From: CAZMVY01 sp964617875 | Lineage (GTDB): Bacteria; Planctomycetota; Phycisphaerae; UBA1845; PWPN01 | DNA: 37,564 bases | Direction of reading: 5' to 3' | NCBI GenBank assembly: GCA_964617875.1 | Contig: CAZUAI010000052.1 | Location: 1-37,564 of the forward strand | Made by a program: the position numbers and the translations under genes | Notes under the pieces: generated by a model | Database searches by the model: none | What the model saw: only the letters and a program-made list of their open reading frames with translations | Told to the model about the DNA's origin: nothing | Part shown: in pieces, positions 1-7,301 of the stretch | How the letters are laid out: each line of letters begins with the position of its first letter | Position numbering within the stretch: position 1 is the stretch's first letter

Positions 1-669
1 CTGGCGCTATCGCCAGCCGCTTTGACGCCGGCCGCGTGCGAAGGTTGGGCTAACGGCTGTTCGTGGGTCAAGGACGGCTGCGCGAACGCCGACGGTTACG
101 CCCTGTATACCCGGTGGCTCAAGACCTGGTACACCGCCATGAAGTCGGAGGACTCCGGCCTCGTTCTCGGCGCCGGCAACCTCGACTATCACGACGGCCT
201 GGCCGAAGGCTACAAGTACCTGGAAGGCATGTACCGCGAGGGTGCCAAGGGCCACTTTGATGCCATCGCCATTCACCCTTACGACAAGAAGAACACCGGT
301 GCGTTTCACCTTCGCGGCATTCGCGACACCCGGCGTGTGCTGGTCGATCACGGTGACTGGGACAAGGCCGTCTGGATCACCGAGTACGGGTGGAACACGC
401 GCGACGAAACGCTGAAGGCCCGGCTGCTCAAGCGAGCGTTTGCTGAGTTGAACAGCCCGAGTCTCCACTATGTGACGGTGGCCTGCTACCTCTCCCTCAC
501 GGATCCGCCCGGCGAAAAGGGCTACGGCCTCTGTGACAGCAACCTCAAGCCGCGCCCGGCGTACGCGGCCTTCAAGGCCTTCACGCAGGCCCGGAGGCGA
601 ATCGCCGGGGAATCACGCGCGCCTGCCCCGCTTCCGTCTACCGAGTCGCCGGCCGGCGGGAAGAAGTAG
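1..669 (+). CDS. Glycoside hydrolase, clan GH-A type (3' fragment)
   Basis: The reading frame is open from base 1, so the 5' part lies outside the window; about 222 residues remain. The visible part looks like the second half of a (beta/alpha)8 hydrolase. An 'AIHPY' segment is followed by 'WITEYGWNT', the usual setting of the catalytic nucleophile Glu in GH39/GH5-like enzymes, and the end 'LKPRPAYAAFKAF' is typical of secreted polysaccharide hydrolases. The last 25 residues are Pro/Ser/Ala-rich and end in GGKK, probably a disordered tail. The gene is convergent with a processive glycosyltransferase gene, so a role in exopolysaccharide turnover is possible but is only inference. Family number and substrate cannot be fixed without the N-terminal half. 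Confidence 0.75.
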   Translation: MALSPAALTPAACEGWANGCSWVKDGCANADGYALYTRWLKTWYTAMKSEDSGLVLGAGNLDYHDGLAEGYKYLEGMYREGAKGHFDAIAIHPYDKKNTGAFHLRGIRDTRRVLVDHGDWDKAVWITEYGWNTRDETLKARLLKRAFAELNSPSLHYVTVACYLSLTDPPGEKGYGLCDSNLKPRPAYAAFKAFTQARRRIAGESRAPAPLPSTESPAGGKK

Positions 670-676
670 GACCTTC

Positions 677-702
677 GTGCGGCGCACAGCGTCTGCCGCC
701 AC
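677..702. terminator. Possible bidirectional terminator hairpin
   Basis: This inverted repeat (GCGGC at 679-683 pairing with GCCGC at 695-699, plus GT/AC outside a one-base bulge) sits between the convergent stops of the glycoside hydrolase and glycosyltransferase genes. There is no T tract on either side, so termination is only suggested by position. Confidence 0.25.
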
Positions 703-742
703 GAATCGGGGAGATGATCGAGGAACGGTGGGGGGATCGGCC

Positions 743-2389
743 CTATGTGTGCGCAGCCTCGGATCGGCTCGCGTCGGAAGCCGGCGCGTGGGGGGCATTG
801 GACGGCAGCGTGCGGCTGCGTACGACCTCGGCGGAGAAGGCGCCGGCCTCGACATGCTGCGGCAGGGCCAGTTCGGGAGCCGGCGGTTCGGCGCCGGCCG
901 TCTGCGGCACGCGATGGCCGAACCAGGACATGAGCGAGACGTAGAAGTAGCCCGCCATGAAGAGAGCGACGAACACGATACCGATCGTAACCTTGCCGCT
1001 GCTGAAACACAGAAGCATGCACGCGAAGAGGTACAGGCCGAAGGCAAACTCGAGGAACGGCATGATCCGAATCTTGCGCCGGGGCCGGAAGGCCGACATC
1101 CTCGCGCGCCACTGGCCGTCCGTCGATTCCGTGACGCCGAACTTTGGGGTGCGTTCGAACTCGCTCTGCCGGCCGAAGAAACCGGCAAGGGCCGCCCTGG
1201 CATTGTTCAGCGAGATACCGATTCCCAGACTCATCAGGAAGGGGAGGTACTTGAGGCTGTCGGCCCAGGTGCGCGACACCTCCCGCTGGCTGGCCGCGTA
1301 GAAGGTACTGGCCGAGCACGTGGCCAGGAGCAGGAGCGAGGCGTCGAACGCATAGCGGGCCCAACCCTCGGCAAACAGGTGAAGCTTCATGTAGACGACG
1401 GGATAGAGCATCAGCGTGAGCAGGACGACGTAGACGTAGACCGTACAACTCGTCAGGTGGAAGAAGGCCTCAGCCTTGATCTTCAGCGGGAGCCGCGACC
1501 GGAGGACGCGCGGCAGGAGCTTCTTGCAGGTCTGGGCGCCGCCCTTGGCCCACCGGTACTGCTGGCTCTTGAAAGCGTTCATCTCCGGGGGCAGTTCGGC
1601 GGGCGACACCAGCTCGGGGAGGAACACGAACCGCCAGCCCTTCATCTGCGCCCGGTAGGACAGATCGAGATCCTCGGTCAGCGTGTCGTGCTGCCACCCC
1701 CCGGCGTCATCGATGCACGAGCGGCGCCACATGCCCGCCGTGCCGTTGAAGCTCATGAAACGGCCGGAGCGGTTGCGGGCCGTGTGCTCGATGACAAAGT
1801 GGCCGTCGAGCAGGATCGCCTGTGTCTTGGTCAGGAGCGAGTGTTCGCGGTTGATGTGGTCCCAGCGAGCCTGCACCATGCCCACGGACGGATCCGTGAA
1901 GTAGTGAATCGTCTTCTGCACGATGTCGTGCGGCGGGATGAAGTCCGCGTCGAAGATCATCACGAACTCGCCCGTGGCACGGCGAAGCCCTTCGGCCAGC
2001 GCGCCGGCCTTGTAGCCTTCGCGGTTCTCCCGGTGGAGGTAGACGACGTCGTGGCCGGCCGCGCGCATCCGATCCACGGTCTCGCGTGCGATCTGGACGG
2101 TCTCGTCGGTCGAGTCGTCGAGCACCTGGATCTCGAGGCGATCGCGCGGGTAGTCGATCCGGCAGGCGCCCTCGATGACCCGGCGTGCGACGAACTGCTC
2201 GTTGTACATGGGCAACTGGATCGTCACCCGCGGCAGCTCCTGAAAGCGCGCGGTCAGGTGAGGGCGGTTGCGCCGGTACTTGTAGTAGAGATGCACAAGG
2301 TAGTAGCGATGCACGCCGTATACGCACAGCACGAGCATCACCAACATGTAGAACGTCAAGAACCCGTAGACCCAAGCGGATGTATTCAC
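743..2389 (-). CDS. Family 2 glycosyltransferase, CesA/CslA-like processive enzyme
   Basis: This is a 548-residue membrane glycosyltransferase expected to build a beta-linked polysaccharide from a nucleotide sugar and export it across the inner membrane. An N-terminal membrane segment (about 8-28) precedes the GT-A domain. The processive GT2 signature is complete: D91/D92, DAD at 147-149, TED at 238-240 and QQYRW at 276-280. Several membrane segments follow (about 310-470). The last 45 residues are Ala/Pro-rich. The order resembles CslA mannan synthases and short bacterial cellulose synthases; no PilZ domain is visible after the membrane segments. The start is GTG at 2389 with a weak, distant AAAGG; a sigma70-like promoter lies just upstream. 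The product sugar cannot be read from the sequence. Confidence 0.85.
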   Translation of the reverse strand: MNTSAWVYGFLTFYMLVMLVLCVYGVHRYYLVHLYYKYRRNRPHLTARFQELPRVTIQLPMYNEQFVARRVIEGACRIDYPRDRLEIQVLDDSTDETVQIARETVDRMRAAGHDVVYLHRENREGYKAGALAEGLRRATGEFVMIFDADFIPPHDIVQKTIHYFTDPSVGMVQARWDHINREHSLLTKTQAILLDGHFVIEHTARNRSGRFMSFNGTAGMWRRSCIDDAGGWQHDTLTEDLDLSYRAQMKGWRFVFLPELVSPAELPPEMNAFKSQQYRWAKGGAQTCKKLLPRVLRSRLPLKIKAEAFFHLTSCTVYVYVVLLTLMLYPVVYMKLHLFAEGWARYAFDASLLLLATCSASTFYAASQREVSRTWADSLKYLPFLMSLGIGISLNNARAALAGFFGRQSEFERTPKFGVTESTDGQWRARMSAFRPRRKIRIMPFLEFAFGLYLFACMLLCFSSGKVTIGIVFVALFMAGYFYVSLMSWFGHRVPQTAGAEPPAPELALPQHVEAGAFSAEVVRSRTLPSNAPHAPASDASRSEAAHT

Positions 2390-2416
2390 AGTTGACCAGA
2401 CCTTTGCAAAAGGGTC

Positions 2417-2445
2417 ATGATGGCATTTTCACGCACGACAGTCAA
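2417..2445 (-). promoter_or_regulatory. Sigma70-like promoter of the GT2 gene
   Basis: On the minus strand, TTGACT (2440-2445) and CATCAT (2417-2422) are separated by 17 nt, with 5/6 and 4/6 matches to consensus. The predicted transcript start leaves a leader of about 20 nt. This would uncouple the glycosyltransferase from the ribosomal cluster upstream. Confidence 0.55.
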
Positions 2446-2455
2446 TAGCGCCCGA

Positions 2456-2881
2456 TCATGCCGTGCGGAGAGCCTGAAGAAAATCCTGAACGAGTTGCTC
2501 GCCCTGGCCCGGTGCGTACTTCTTGGCCGCCCAGCGGTATCCTAAACCATCGCCGGGTCGCCGCGGGATCAGATGCGTATGGACGTGCATCACCACCTGC
2601 CCGGCATCCGGCCCAATGTTCAGCAGGACGTTATAGGCGTCAACCCCCGCTACGGTCTTGAGTGCCCGGCCCAGTTGCGGCAGGGTCTGCATGAGACGCC
2701 CGGCGGCCCCGGGCGGCATGTGGTCCAACCGTTCATAGTGTTGCTTTGGGATAACGAGGAGATGGCCATCCGCCAAGGGCCCGATGTCGAGGAAGGCAAA
2801 GACTTCCTCGTCTTCAAAGACCTTCAGGGAAGGGATCTGGCCGGACGCGATCTTGCAGAAAATGCAGTCTGGGGCGCCCAT
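2456..2881 (-). CDS. HIT-family nucleotide hydrolase/transferase
   Basis: This 141-residue histidine-triad protein probably hydrolyses a phosphoramidate or adenylated nucleotide (Hint/HinT-like or Ap4A-type substrate). The N-terminal CIFC (C6, C9) is typical of the family, and the histidine triad is H99-V-H101-T-H103 followed by a short C-terminal helix. The ATG at 2881 was chosen because a longer frame upstream runs back into rplQ and lacks family similarity. The start is only 4 nt beyond the rplQ stop, so translation is probably coupled to the end of the ribosomal operon. The exact substrate is unknown. Confidence 0.85.
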   Translation of the reverse strand: MGAPDCIFCKIASGQIPSLKVFEDEEVFAFLDIGPLADGHLLVIPKQHYERLDHMPPGAAGRLMQTLPQLGRALKTVAGVDAYNVLLNIGPDAGQVVMHVHTHLIPRRPGDGLGYRWAAKKYAPGQGEQLVQDFLQALRTA

Positions 2882-2885
2882 ATCG

Positions 2886-3566
2886 TCACGATGCTGACGG
2901 ATTTTCGCCCGTGTCGCCCTGTAACGCCTCGGGCGCGGCATCTGGTGCGGGCTTATCCTTCCGCTTGCCGCCCGCGAGGGCCCGGGCAGCGGCCTTGTAG
3001 CGTGCATCGGCCCGCTTGCGCCGTGCCGTCTTCTCGGGCCGGGTCACGCTGCCGGGTGAGTCTTCCTCACCCACGAGTTGAAGCACGGCGCGCGGGCTGT
3101 TGTCGCCGACACGCCCTGTGCCGAGGCGAATGATCCGCGTGTAGCCGCCGTTCCGTTCGGCGAACCTGGGGGCCACGTTGTCCACGAGGCGGCGGATAAT
3201 GGAGTCGGCGGTGAACTTGAGGCCGCCCCTGGCCTGGCCGGACCGGTGCCGCCGGCCCGAGCGCGACCGCAGCACCTTCGCCCGCTGTGCCATGGTCATG
3301 CTCTCGTACGCCTCCTGGTGATCCTTATCGATCACGGCGCGATCGCCGAGGACCTGAATGAGCCGGCGCCGGGCGGCGAGGTCGCCGGTTCGGGCACGCT
3401 TTGCGAGCGTGATGAGCTTCTCACAGAATGGGCGAACCGCCTTCGCCTTCGGCAGCGTGGTCGTGACCTGCCCGTGCTCGAAGAGGTTTTGCGCCAGATT
3501 CCGTTTCATCGCGTTGCGATGTTCGGTGGTCCGGTTGAGTTTTCGATCCGCAACCAAGTGCCTCAT
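2886..3566 (-). CDS. rplQ: 50S ribosomal protein L17, enlarged
   Basis: L17 sits near the exit tunnel of the large subunit. The start 'MRHLVADRKLNRTTEHRNAM' and the segment 'PRFAERNGGYTRI' identify it. At 226 residues it is far longer than the usual 115-130. There is an insertion of roughly 45 residues (about 79-122, rich in Arg/Lys/Gly) before the conserved C-terminal half, and an extra tail (about 166-226), first basic (ARRKRADARYKAAARA) and then acidic/Pro-rich. A good GGTGGAG ribosome binding site precedes the ATG. It follows rpoA by 81 nt and is followed closely by the HIT gene. Confidence 0.93.
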   Translation of the reverse strand: MRHLVADRKLNRTTEHRNAMKRNLAQNLFEHGQVTTTLPKAKAVRPFCEKLITLAKRARTGDLAARRRLIQVLGDRAVIDKDHQEAYESMTMAQRAKVLRSRSGRRHRSGQARGGLKFTADSIIRRLVDNVAPRFAERNGGYTRIIRLGTGRVGDNSPRAVLQLVGEEDSPGSVTRPEKTARRKRADARYKAAARALAGGKRKDKPAPDAAPEALQGDTGENPSAS

Positions 3567-3616
3567 CGTACATCTCCACCCGCCGTGCGACGCGCGGGAA
3601 CTCTCGCATCATGACC

Positions 3617-3645
3617 GCCGGCGTCTGCCGGCTCCGCCGAGCCGG
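3617..3645 (-). other. Intercistronic hairpins after rpoA
   Basis: Immediately after the rpoA stop is a perfect 7-bp stem, CCGGCTC/GAGCCGG with loop CGCC (3628-3645). It overlaps an alternative 6-bp stem, GCCGGC/GCCGGC with loop GTCT (3617-3632). No T tract follows, so it is more likely an RNA processing or stability element than a terminator. Confidence 0.4.
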
Positions 3646-3647
3646 GT

Positions 3648-4736
3648 CTACCCCACACCGGCCGGCGCCTCCGTGGAATTCGATTCGCCCGCCGCGGAGG
3701 GCTCGTCCGCCGCCGAAGCATCGGTCTCGGCGGCGCCGCCAATTTCCCCGGCGATCTGCATGCCCAGGCTCAATCCGAGGTCGGCCAGTTTGCGCTTGAC
3801 CTCGCGAAGCGAGGTCTTGCCGAAACTGCGCAGCTTGAGCAGATCCGCCTCGGTCTTCTGCACGAGCGCGGCGACCGTGTCGATCTTGGCGGATTGCAGG
3901 CAGTTCGTCGCTCGAACGGAGAGTTCGAGCTGCTGTATCGTCAGGGTGAGCTTTTCGCGCATCTCGTCGTCCACCTGGCCCGTGGCGCCGACGGGGACTT
4001 CCTCGGGACGCTCGACGACGACCTCGTCGCCCAGATCGCTGTACTGGACGAACGGGTTGAGGTGCTTGCGGAGGATCTTGGCGGCTTCGACGAGGGCGTC
4101 CTCAGGCGCGATCGTGCCCTTGGTCCAGATTTCGAGGATAAGGCGGTCGTAGTTGGTGCGCTGGCCGACGCGCGTGTCCTCGGTGCGGTATCGCACCCGG
4201 GTTACGGGCGAGAAGACCGAATCGACCGGGATAATACCGAGTTCGCCTTCGACGTTGGCGTTTTCGTCGGCGGTGCGATAGCCGCGTCCGCTGCCGACCC
4301 AGAGCTGCATGTCAAAGGTCACGTCGCCGGTGAGGGTGGCGATGAGCTGGTCCTTGTTGACCACGGTGATGGCGGGATCGGTCTGGATGTCGCCGGCGCG
4401 GACCTCGCCCTTGCCGGTTCGGGTGACGCGCATCGCCTTCTCGCCCTCGCCGTCCAGGCGGACGACGAGCGACTTCACATTGAGAATGATGTCCGTGACG
4501 TCCTCGAGGACGCCCGGGAGGCTCATGAACTCATGATCGGCGCCGGCGATCTTGACTCGCAACACCGCGGCGCCTTCGAGGCTCGACAACAGGATTCGCC
4601 GGAGACTGTTGCCGACGGTCGTTCCGAACCCTCTCTCGAACGGCTCAACCAGAAAGCGACCGTACGTATTTGTGCTGACCGCGTCGTCCCTGACGACCTG
4701 GGTCGGCAATTCCAATCCACGCCAACGGATTCGCAT
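3648..4736 (-). CDS. rpoA: RNA polymerase alpha subunit
   Basis: Alpha dimerises to nucleate RNA polymerase assembly, and its C-terminal domain binds UP-element DNA and activators. The N-terminal domain (about 1-235) includes 'GFGTTVGNSLRRILLSS', and the C-terminal domain (about 255-330) includes 'LRSFGKTSLREVKRKL', which carries the helix-hairpin-helix. The protein has 362 residues against about 315-330 in most bacteria; the excess is an acidic Ala/Ser/Glu tail of about 30 residues. The ATG has a strong GAGGAGG site 9 nt upstream. A very stable hairpin lies in the 92-nt gap between rpsD and this gene. Confidence 0.97.
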   Translation of the reverse strand: MRIRWRGLELPTQVVRDDAVSTNTYGRFLVEPFERGFGTTVGNSLRRILLSSLEGAAVLRVKIAGADHEFMSLPGVLEDVTDIILNVKSLVVRLDGEGEKAMRVTRTGKGEVRAGDIQTDPAITVVNKDQLIATLTGDVTFDMQLWVGSGRGYRTADENANVEGELGIIPVDSVFSPVTRVRYRTEDTRVGQRTNYDRLILEIWTKGTIAPEDALVEAAKILRKHLNPFVQYSDLGDEVVVERPEEVPVGATGQVDDEMREKLTLTIQQLELSVRATNCLQSAKIDTVAALVQKTEADLLKLRSFGKTSLREVKRKLADLGLSLGMQIAGEIGGAAETDASAADEPSAAGESNSTEAPAGVG

Positions 4737-4762
4737 CGGGTCGTCCTCCTCGTATTAGCGGT

Positions 4763-4812
4763 TTCGCGGTTCGCCCGACATCCGGTTCGGGACGTCCGGG
4801 GCGAGCCGCGAA
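4763..4812 (-). promoter_or_regulatory. Long hairpin between rpsD and rpoA
   Basis: In the transcript, a 14-bp outer stem with one mismatch (left arm 4799-4812, right arm 4763-4776) encloses a 7-bp inner stem (GACGTCC/GGATGTC with one G-T wobble, loop CGAACC). Only a 2-nt bulge separates the two. The right foot ends about 12 nt before the rpoA ribosome binding site. It could be a repressor-protein site, a processing site or a brake that sets rpoA expression relative to rpsD; the sequence shows only the fold potential. Confidence 0.55.
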
Positions 4813-4828
4813 CGAAGCGTCCTGCCGG

Positions 4829-5461
4829 TTACCGGCTGCACATTTCCACGATCAACTGTTCTTCCACCGGAATCTGCACGTCATCGCGTGATGGCAAGGC
4901 CGCCACGACGCCTTCGAGGCGTTCGGCATCCAGTTGCAGCCAGGGCTGCGGCTGGGCACCGCCGCGCATCTGAAGATTGAGACGGGCCGTGTTGCGGCTC
5001 CGGTCGGCGGGCTTGATCGCGACCTTGTCGCCCTGCTTCAGCAGGTAACCGGGGCGATCGAGCCGTTTGCCGTTGACGTACACGTGGCCATGCACGACCA
5101 TCGAGCGCGCGGCCTTTCGCGAAGGGGCGAAGCCGAGCTTGCAGACGACGTTATCGAGCCGTCGCTCGAGCAGAGACAGAAGGGCGGTGCCGGTCTTCTC
5201 GGCGCTGCGTTCCGCCCGACGGAAGTACAGCATAAACTGCCGCTCAAGGAGTCCGTAGTATCGTTTGACCTTCTGCTTCTCGCGCAATCGCACGCCGTAG
5301 CCGCTGCCTTTGCTGCGGCGCCAGGCGTGCATGCCGGGCGGGTTGGCCCGCTCCTGGCGTTCCATGGGACACTTGTGCGACTCGCAGCGCGTGCCCTTGA
5401 GCGCGAGCTTGACGCCCTCGCGTCGGCACAACCTGCAGCTTGGTCCGAGGTTTCGTGACAT
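4829..5461 (-). CDS. rpsD: 30S ribosomal protein S4, zinc-binding form
   Basis: S4 is a primary 16S rRNA binder that starts assembly of the 30S body. The 210-residue product begins MSRNLGPSCRLC and has C9, C12, C26 and C31, the four-cysteine zinc site of the C+ form. The S4 RNA-binding domain is at about 100-165 ('RRLDNVVCKLGFAPSRKAAR', 'HGHVYVNGKRL'). Ribosome binding signal before the ATG is weak. In other bacteria S4 represses its own operon, so the hairpin downstream of this gene is a candidate target. Confidence 0.97.
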   Translation of the reverse strand: MSRNLGPSCRLCRREGVKLALKGTRCESHKCPMERQERANPPGMHAWRRSKGSGYGVRLREKQKVKRYYGLLERQFMLYFRRAERSAEKTGTALLSLLERRLDNVVCKLGFAPSRKAARSMVVHGHVYVNGKRLDRPGYLLKQGDKVAIKPADRSRNTARLNLQMRGGAQPQPWLQLDAERLEGVVAALPSRDDVQIPVEEQLIVEMCSR

Positions 5462-5509
5462 AGTTCTATCGTTCCGGAGTTCTGGTGCGTCTTTGCGTCA
5501 TGGCCACAG

Positions 5510-5890
5510 TTACACGCGTCGCCGCTTGGCCGGACGGCAGCCGTTGTGCGGCAGGGGCGTTACGTCTTCGATCGACTGAATCCGCAGCCCGGCCTGCTGC
5601 AAGGCGGTGATGGCCGACTCGCGTCCGGACCCCGGTCCTTTGACCTTGATATCAATTTCCTGCACGCCGTACTTGCGGGCCGCGATGGCCGCCTTCTCCG
5701 CCGCCCGCTGGGCGGCAAACGGCGTGCTCTTCCGGGTGCCCTTGAAGCCGACGGTGCCGGCGGAGGCCCAGCAGAGGGTCTCCCCGGCGGCGTCGGTGAT
5801 CGTGATCATGGTGTTGTTGAACGTCGCCTTCACATGCGCGATGGCGTGCGACACGTTACGGCGGATCTTTTTCTTGACGGCCTTAGCCAC
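5510..5890 (-). CDS. rpsK: 30S ribosomal protein S11
   Basis: S11 lies on the 30S platform next to the mRNA exit. The product has 126 residues and ends in the conserved 'IEDVTPLPHNGCRPAKRRRV'. The GTG at 5890 is preferred over an in-frame GTG at 5908 because a strong AAGGAG lies 7 nt upstream of it and would fall inside the longer version. With this start the gene overlaps the end of rpsM by 8 nt, so the two are translationally coupled. Confidence 0.96.
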   Translation of the reverse strand: MAKAVKKKIRRNVSHAIAHVKATFNNTMITITDAAGETLCWASAGTVGFKGTRKSTPFAAQRAAEKAAIAARKYGVQEIDIKVKGPGSGRESAITALQQAGLRIQSIEDVTPLPHNGCRPAKRRRV

Positions 5891-6272
5891 GGTGCATCTC
5901 CTTGACACCCTTCTTGCCGGCCACCGTCTTCCGCGGGCCCTTCCGCGTGCGGGCGTTGGATCGCGTCCGCTGGCCGCGGCAGGGGAGACCGCGGCGGTGG
6001 CGCATGCCGCGGTAGCAGCCGATTTCCTTGAGGCGCGCGATGTTCTGCTGGACCTGGCGGCGGAGCTGCCCCTCGATCGTGTAGTTCCGATCGAGCAGGG
6101 CGGCGATCCGGCTGAGTTCGTCTTCCGTCAGGTCCTTCGCGCGTTTGGACTCATCGATGCCCGTGTCGCGGCAGATGTTCTTCGCCGAGAACGGGCCGAT
6201 GCCGTACACATACTGAAGCGCGATGACGACGCGCTTCTCGTTCGGGATATCCACACCGGCGATACGTGGCAC
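5883..6272 (-). CDS. rpsM: 30S ribosomal protein S13
   Basis: S13 forms part of the 30S head and the inter-subunit bridges. The 129-residue product starts 'MPRIAGVDIPNEKRVVIALQ' from a GTG preceded by AGGAGA at 7 nt. The 'RHRRGLPCRGQRTRSNARTR' segment near the C terminus is diagnostic. It follows rpmJ by 15 nt and overlaps rpsK. Confidence 0.96.
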   Translation of the reverse strand: MPRIAGVDIPNEKRVVIALQYVYGIGPFSAKNICRDTGIDESKRAKDLTEDELSRIAALLDRNYTIEGQLRRQVQQNIARLKEIGCYRGMRHRRGLPCRGQRTRSNARTRKGPRKTVAGKKGVKEMHRG

Positions 6273-6287
6273 GCTACGTCTCCTGTC

Positions 6288-6401
6288 CTAGCCCTGCCTC
6301 TGCTTATGGCGCGGGTTCGAGCAGATCACCCGAACGACGCCCCGCCGCCGAACCACCTTACAGTTTTCGCAAATGCGTTTCACGCTGCTGCGAACCTTCA
6401 T
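6288..6401 (-). CDS. rpmJ: 50S ribosomal protein L36, zinc-binding form
   Basis: This 37-residue ORF reads MKVRSSVKRICENCKVV and continues to a second Cys and His in 'VICSNPRHKQ', giving the C11, C14, C27, H32-type zinc ribbon of L36. An AGGTGG ribosome binding site lies 6 nt before the ATG. It lies between map and rpsM, the usual place except that infA, normally just upstream, is missing (map ends only 35 nt away). Confidence 0.95.
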   Translation of the reverse strand: MKVRSSVKRICENCKVVRRRGVVRVICSNPRHKQRQG

Positions 6402-6436
6402 GATCCACCTGCCCGGTCATGCCGTGCGGGACGGCC

Positions 6437-7246
6437 TCACCGCCCGTCGGTCAACACATCCGCACCGTGCGGCCCCACGGCCACCGTGTGCTCAAAGTGG
6501 GCCGCCCACGACCCGTCGGCGGTCACCACGGCCCAGTTCGACGGGTCCGCATATTTCACGTCGGGCGCACCCATCGCGACCATCGGCTCGACGGCGATCG
6601 TCATGCCCGTCTTGAGGAGGAAGTCCTCCCGGCGGGCCTTGCGATCGACGTAATTCGGCACCTTCGGTTCTTCCCACATTTCGCGGCCGATGCCGTGGCC
6701 GACAAACTGCCGGACGACCGAGAAGCCCGCGTCCTCGACGAGCTTCTGAATCTGACCGGCGATCTCACCCCACCAGCGGCCGGGCCGGATTTCGTTCACG
6801 GCGAGGTCCAGGGCCGCCAGGGTGACATCCAGGAGCGCCCGGGCCCGACCGTCCACGCGGCCGACCGCATAGGTCCGGGCGGCATCACCACACAACCCGT
6901 GGAGCCGCACGCCGCAGTCCACGCTCACGATGTCGCCCTCACACAACCGCCGCTCCCCGGGAATCCCGTGTACGACCACGTCGTTGACGCTCGTACACAG
7001 CGCCGCGGGAAACGGGAACCTGGCCTCCGTGTGCGTCTGCCCCCGAAAGAGGGCGTCCGCACCGGCGTCCGCAATCATGCCGGACGCCACGGCGTCCATT
7101 TCGCCCGTCGTCACGCCGGGGCGGGCCATCTCAACGAGCCGATCCAGAATGCGATGGACCAGCCGGCCCGCCTCCCGCATCTTGTGGAGGTCCGCCTCGC
7201 TCTTGAGCGTCGGCAGGCTTCTCCGTTTGCGAAGTCCGCGAATCAC
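6437..7246 (-). CDS. map: Methionine aminopeptidase, type I
   Basis: MAP removes the initiator methionine from nascent proteins using a dinuclear metal site. All ligands are present: D110 (VSVDCG), D121, H184 (GHGIG), E220 (VEPM) and E252 (HFEHTV), and H93 is the substrate-contacting histidine. The product has 269 residues. The GTG start at 7246 is the least certain point; GAGGAT lies about 10 nt upstream, while a nearby ATG is out of frame. In most bacteria adk separates secY and map; here only 55 nt do. Confidence 0.95.
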   Translation of the reverse strand: MIRGLRKRRSLPTLKSEADLHKMREAGRLVHRILDRLVEMARPGVTTGEMDAVASGMIADAGADALFRGQTHTEARFPFPAALCTSVNDVVVHGIPGERRLCEGDIVSVDCGVRLHGLCGDAARTYAVGRVDGRARALLDVTLAALDLAVNEIRPGRWWGEIAGQIQKLVEDAGFSVVRQFVGHGIGREMWEEPKVPNYVDRKARREDFLLKTGMTIAVEPMVAMGAPDVKYADPSNWAVVTADGSWAAHFEHTVAVGPHGADVLTDGR

Positions 7247-7301
7247 CCTTCGCCATATCCTCTCGCCGGCACGGGCGATTGCCGAACCGCCACGTCAAGC
7301 A

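Noticed and set aside
533..2395. Plus-strand open frame of about 620 codons
   Set aside because: It is the complement of the GT2 gene, Arg/Glu/His-rich, without any family motif; high GC leaves long antisense frames open.
3894..4973. Plus-strand open frame opposite rpoA
   Set aside because: Antisense shadow of rpoA; no recognisable domain and no ribosome binding site.
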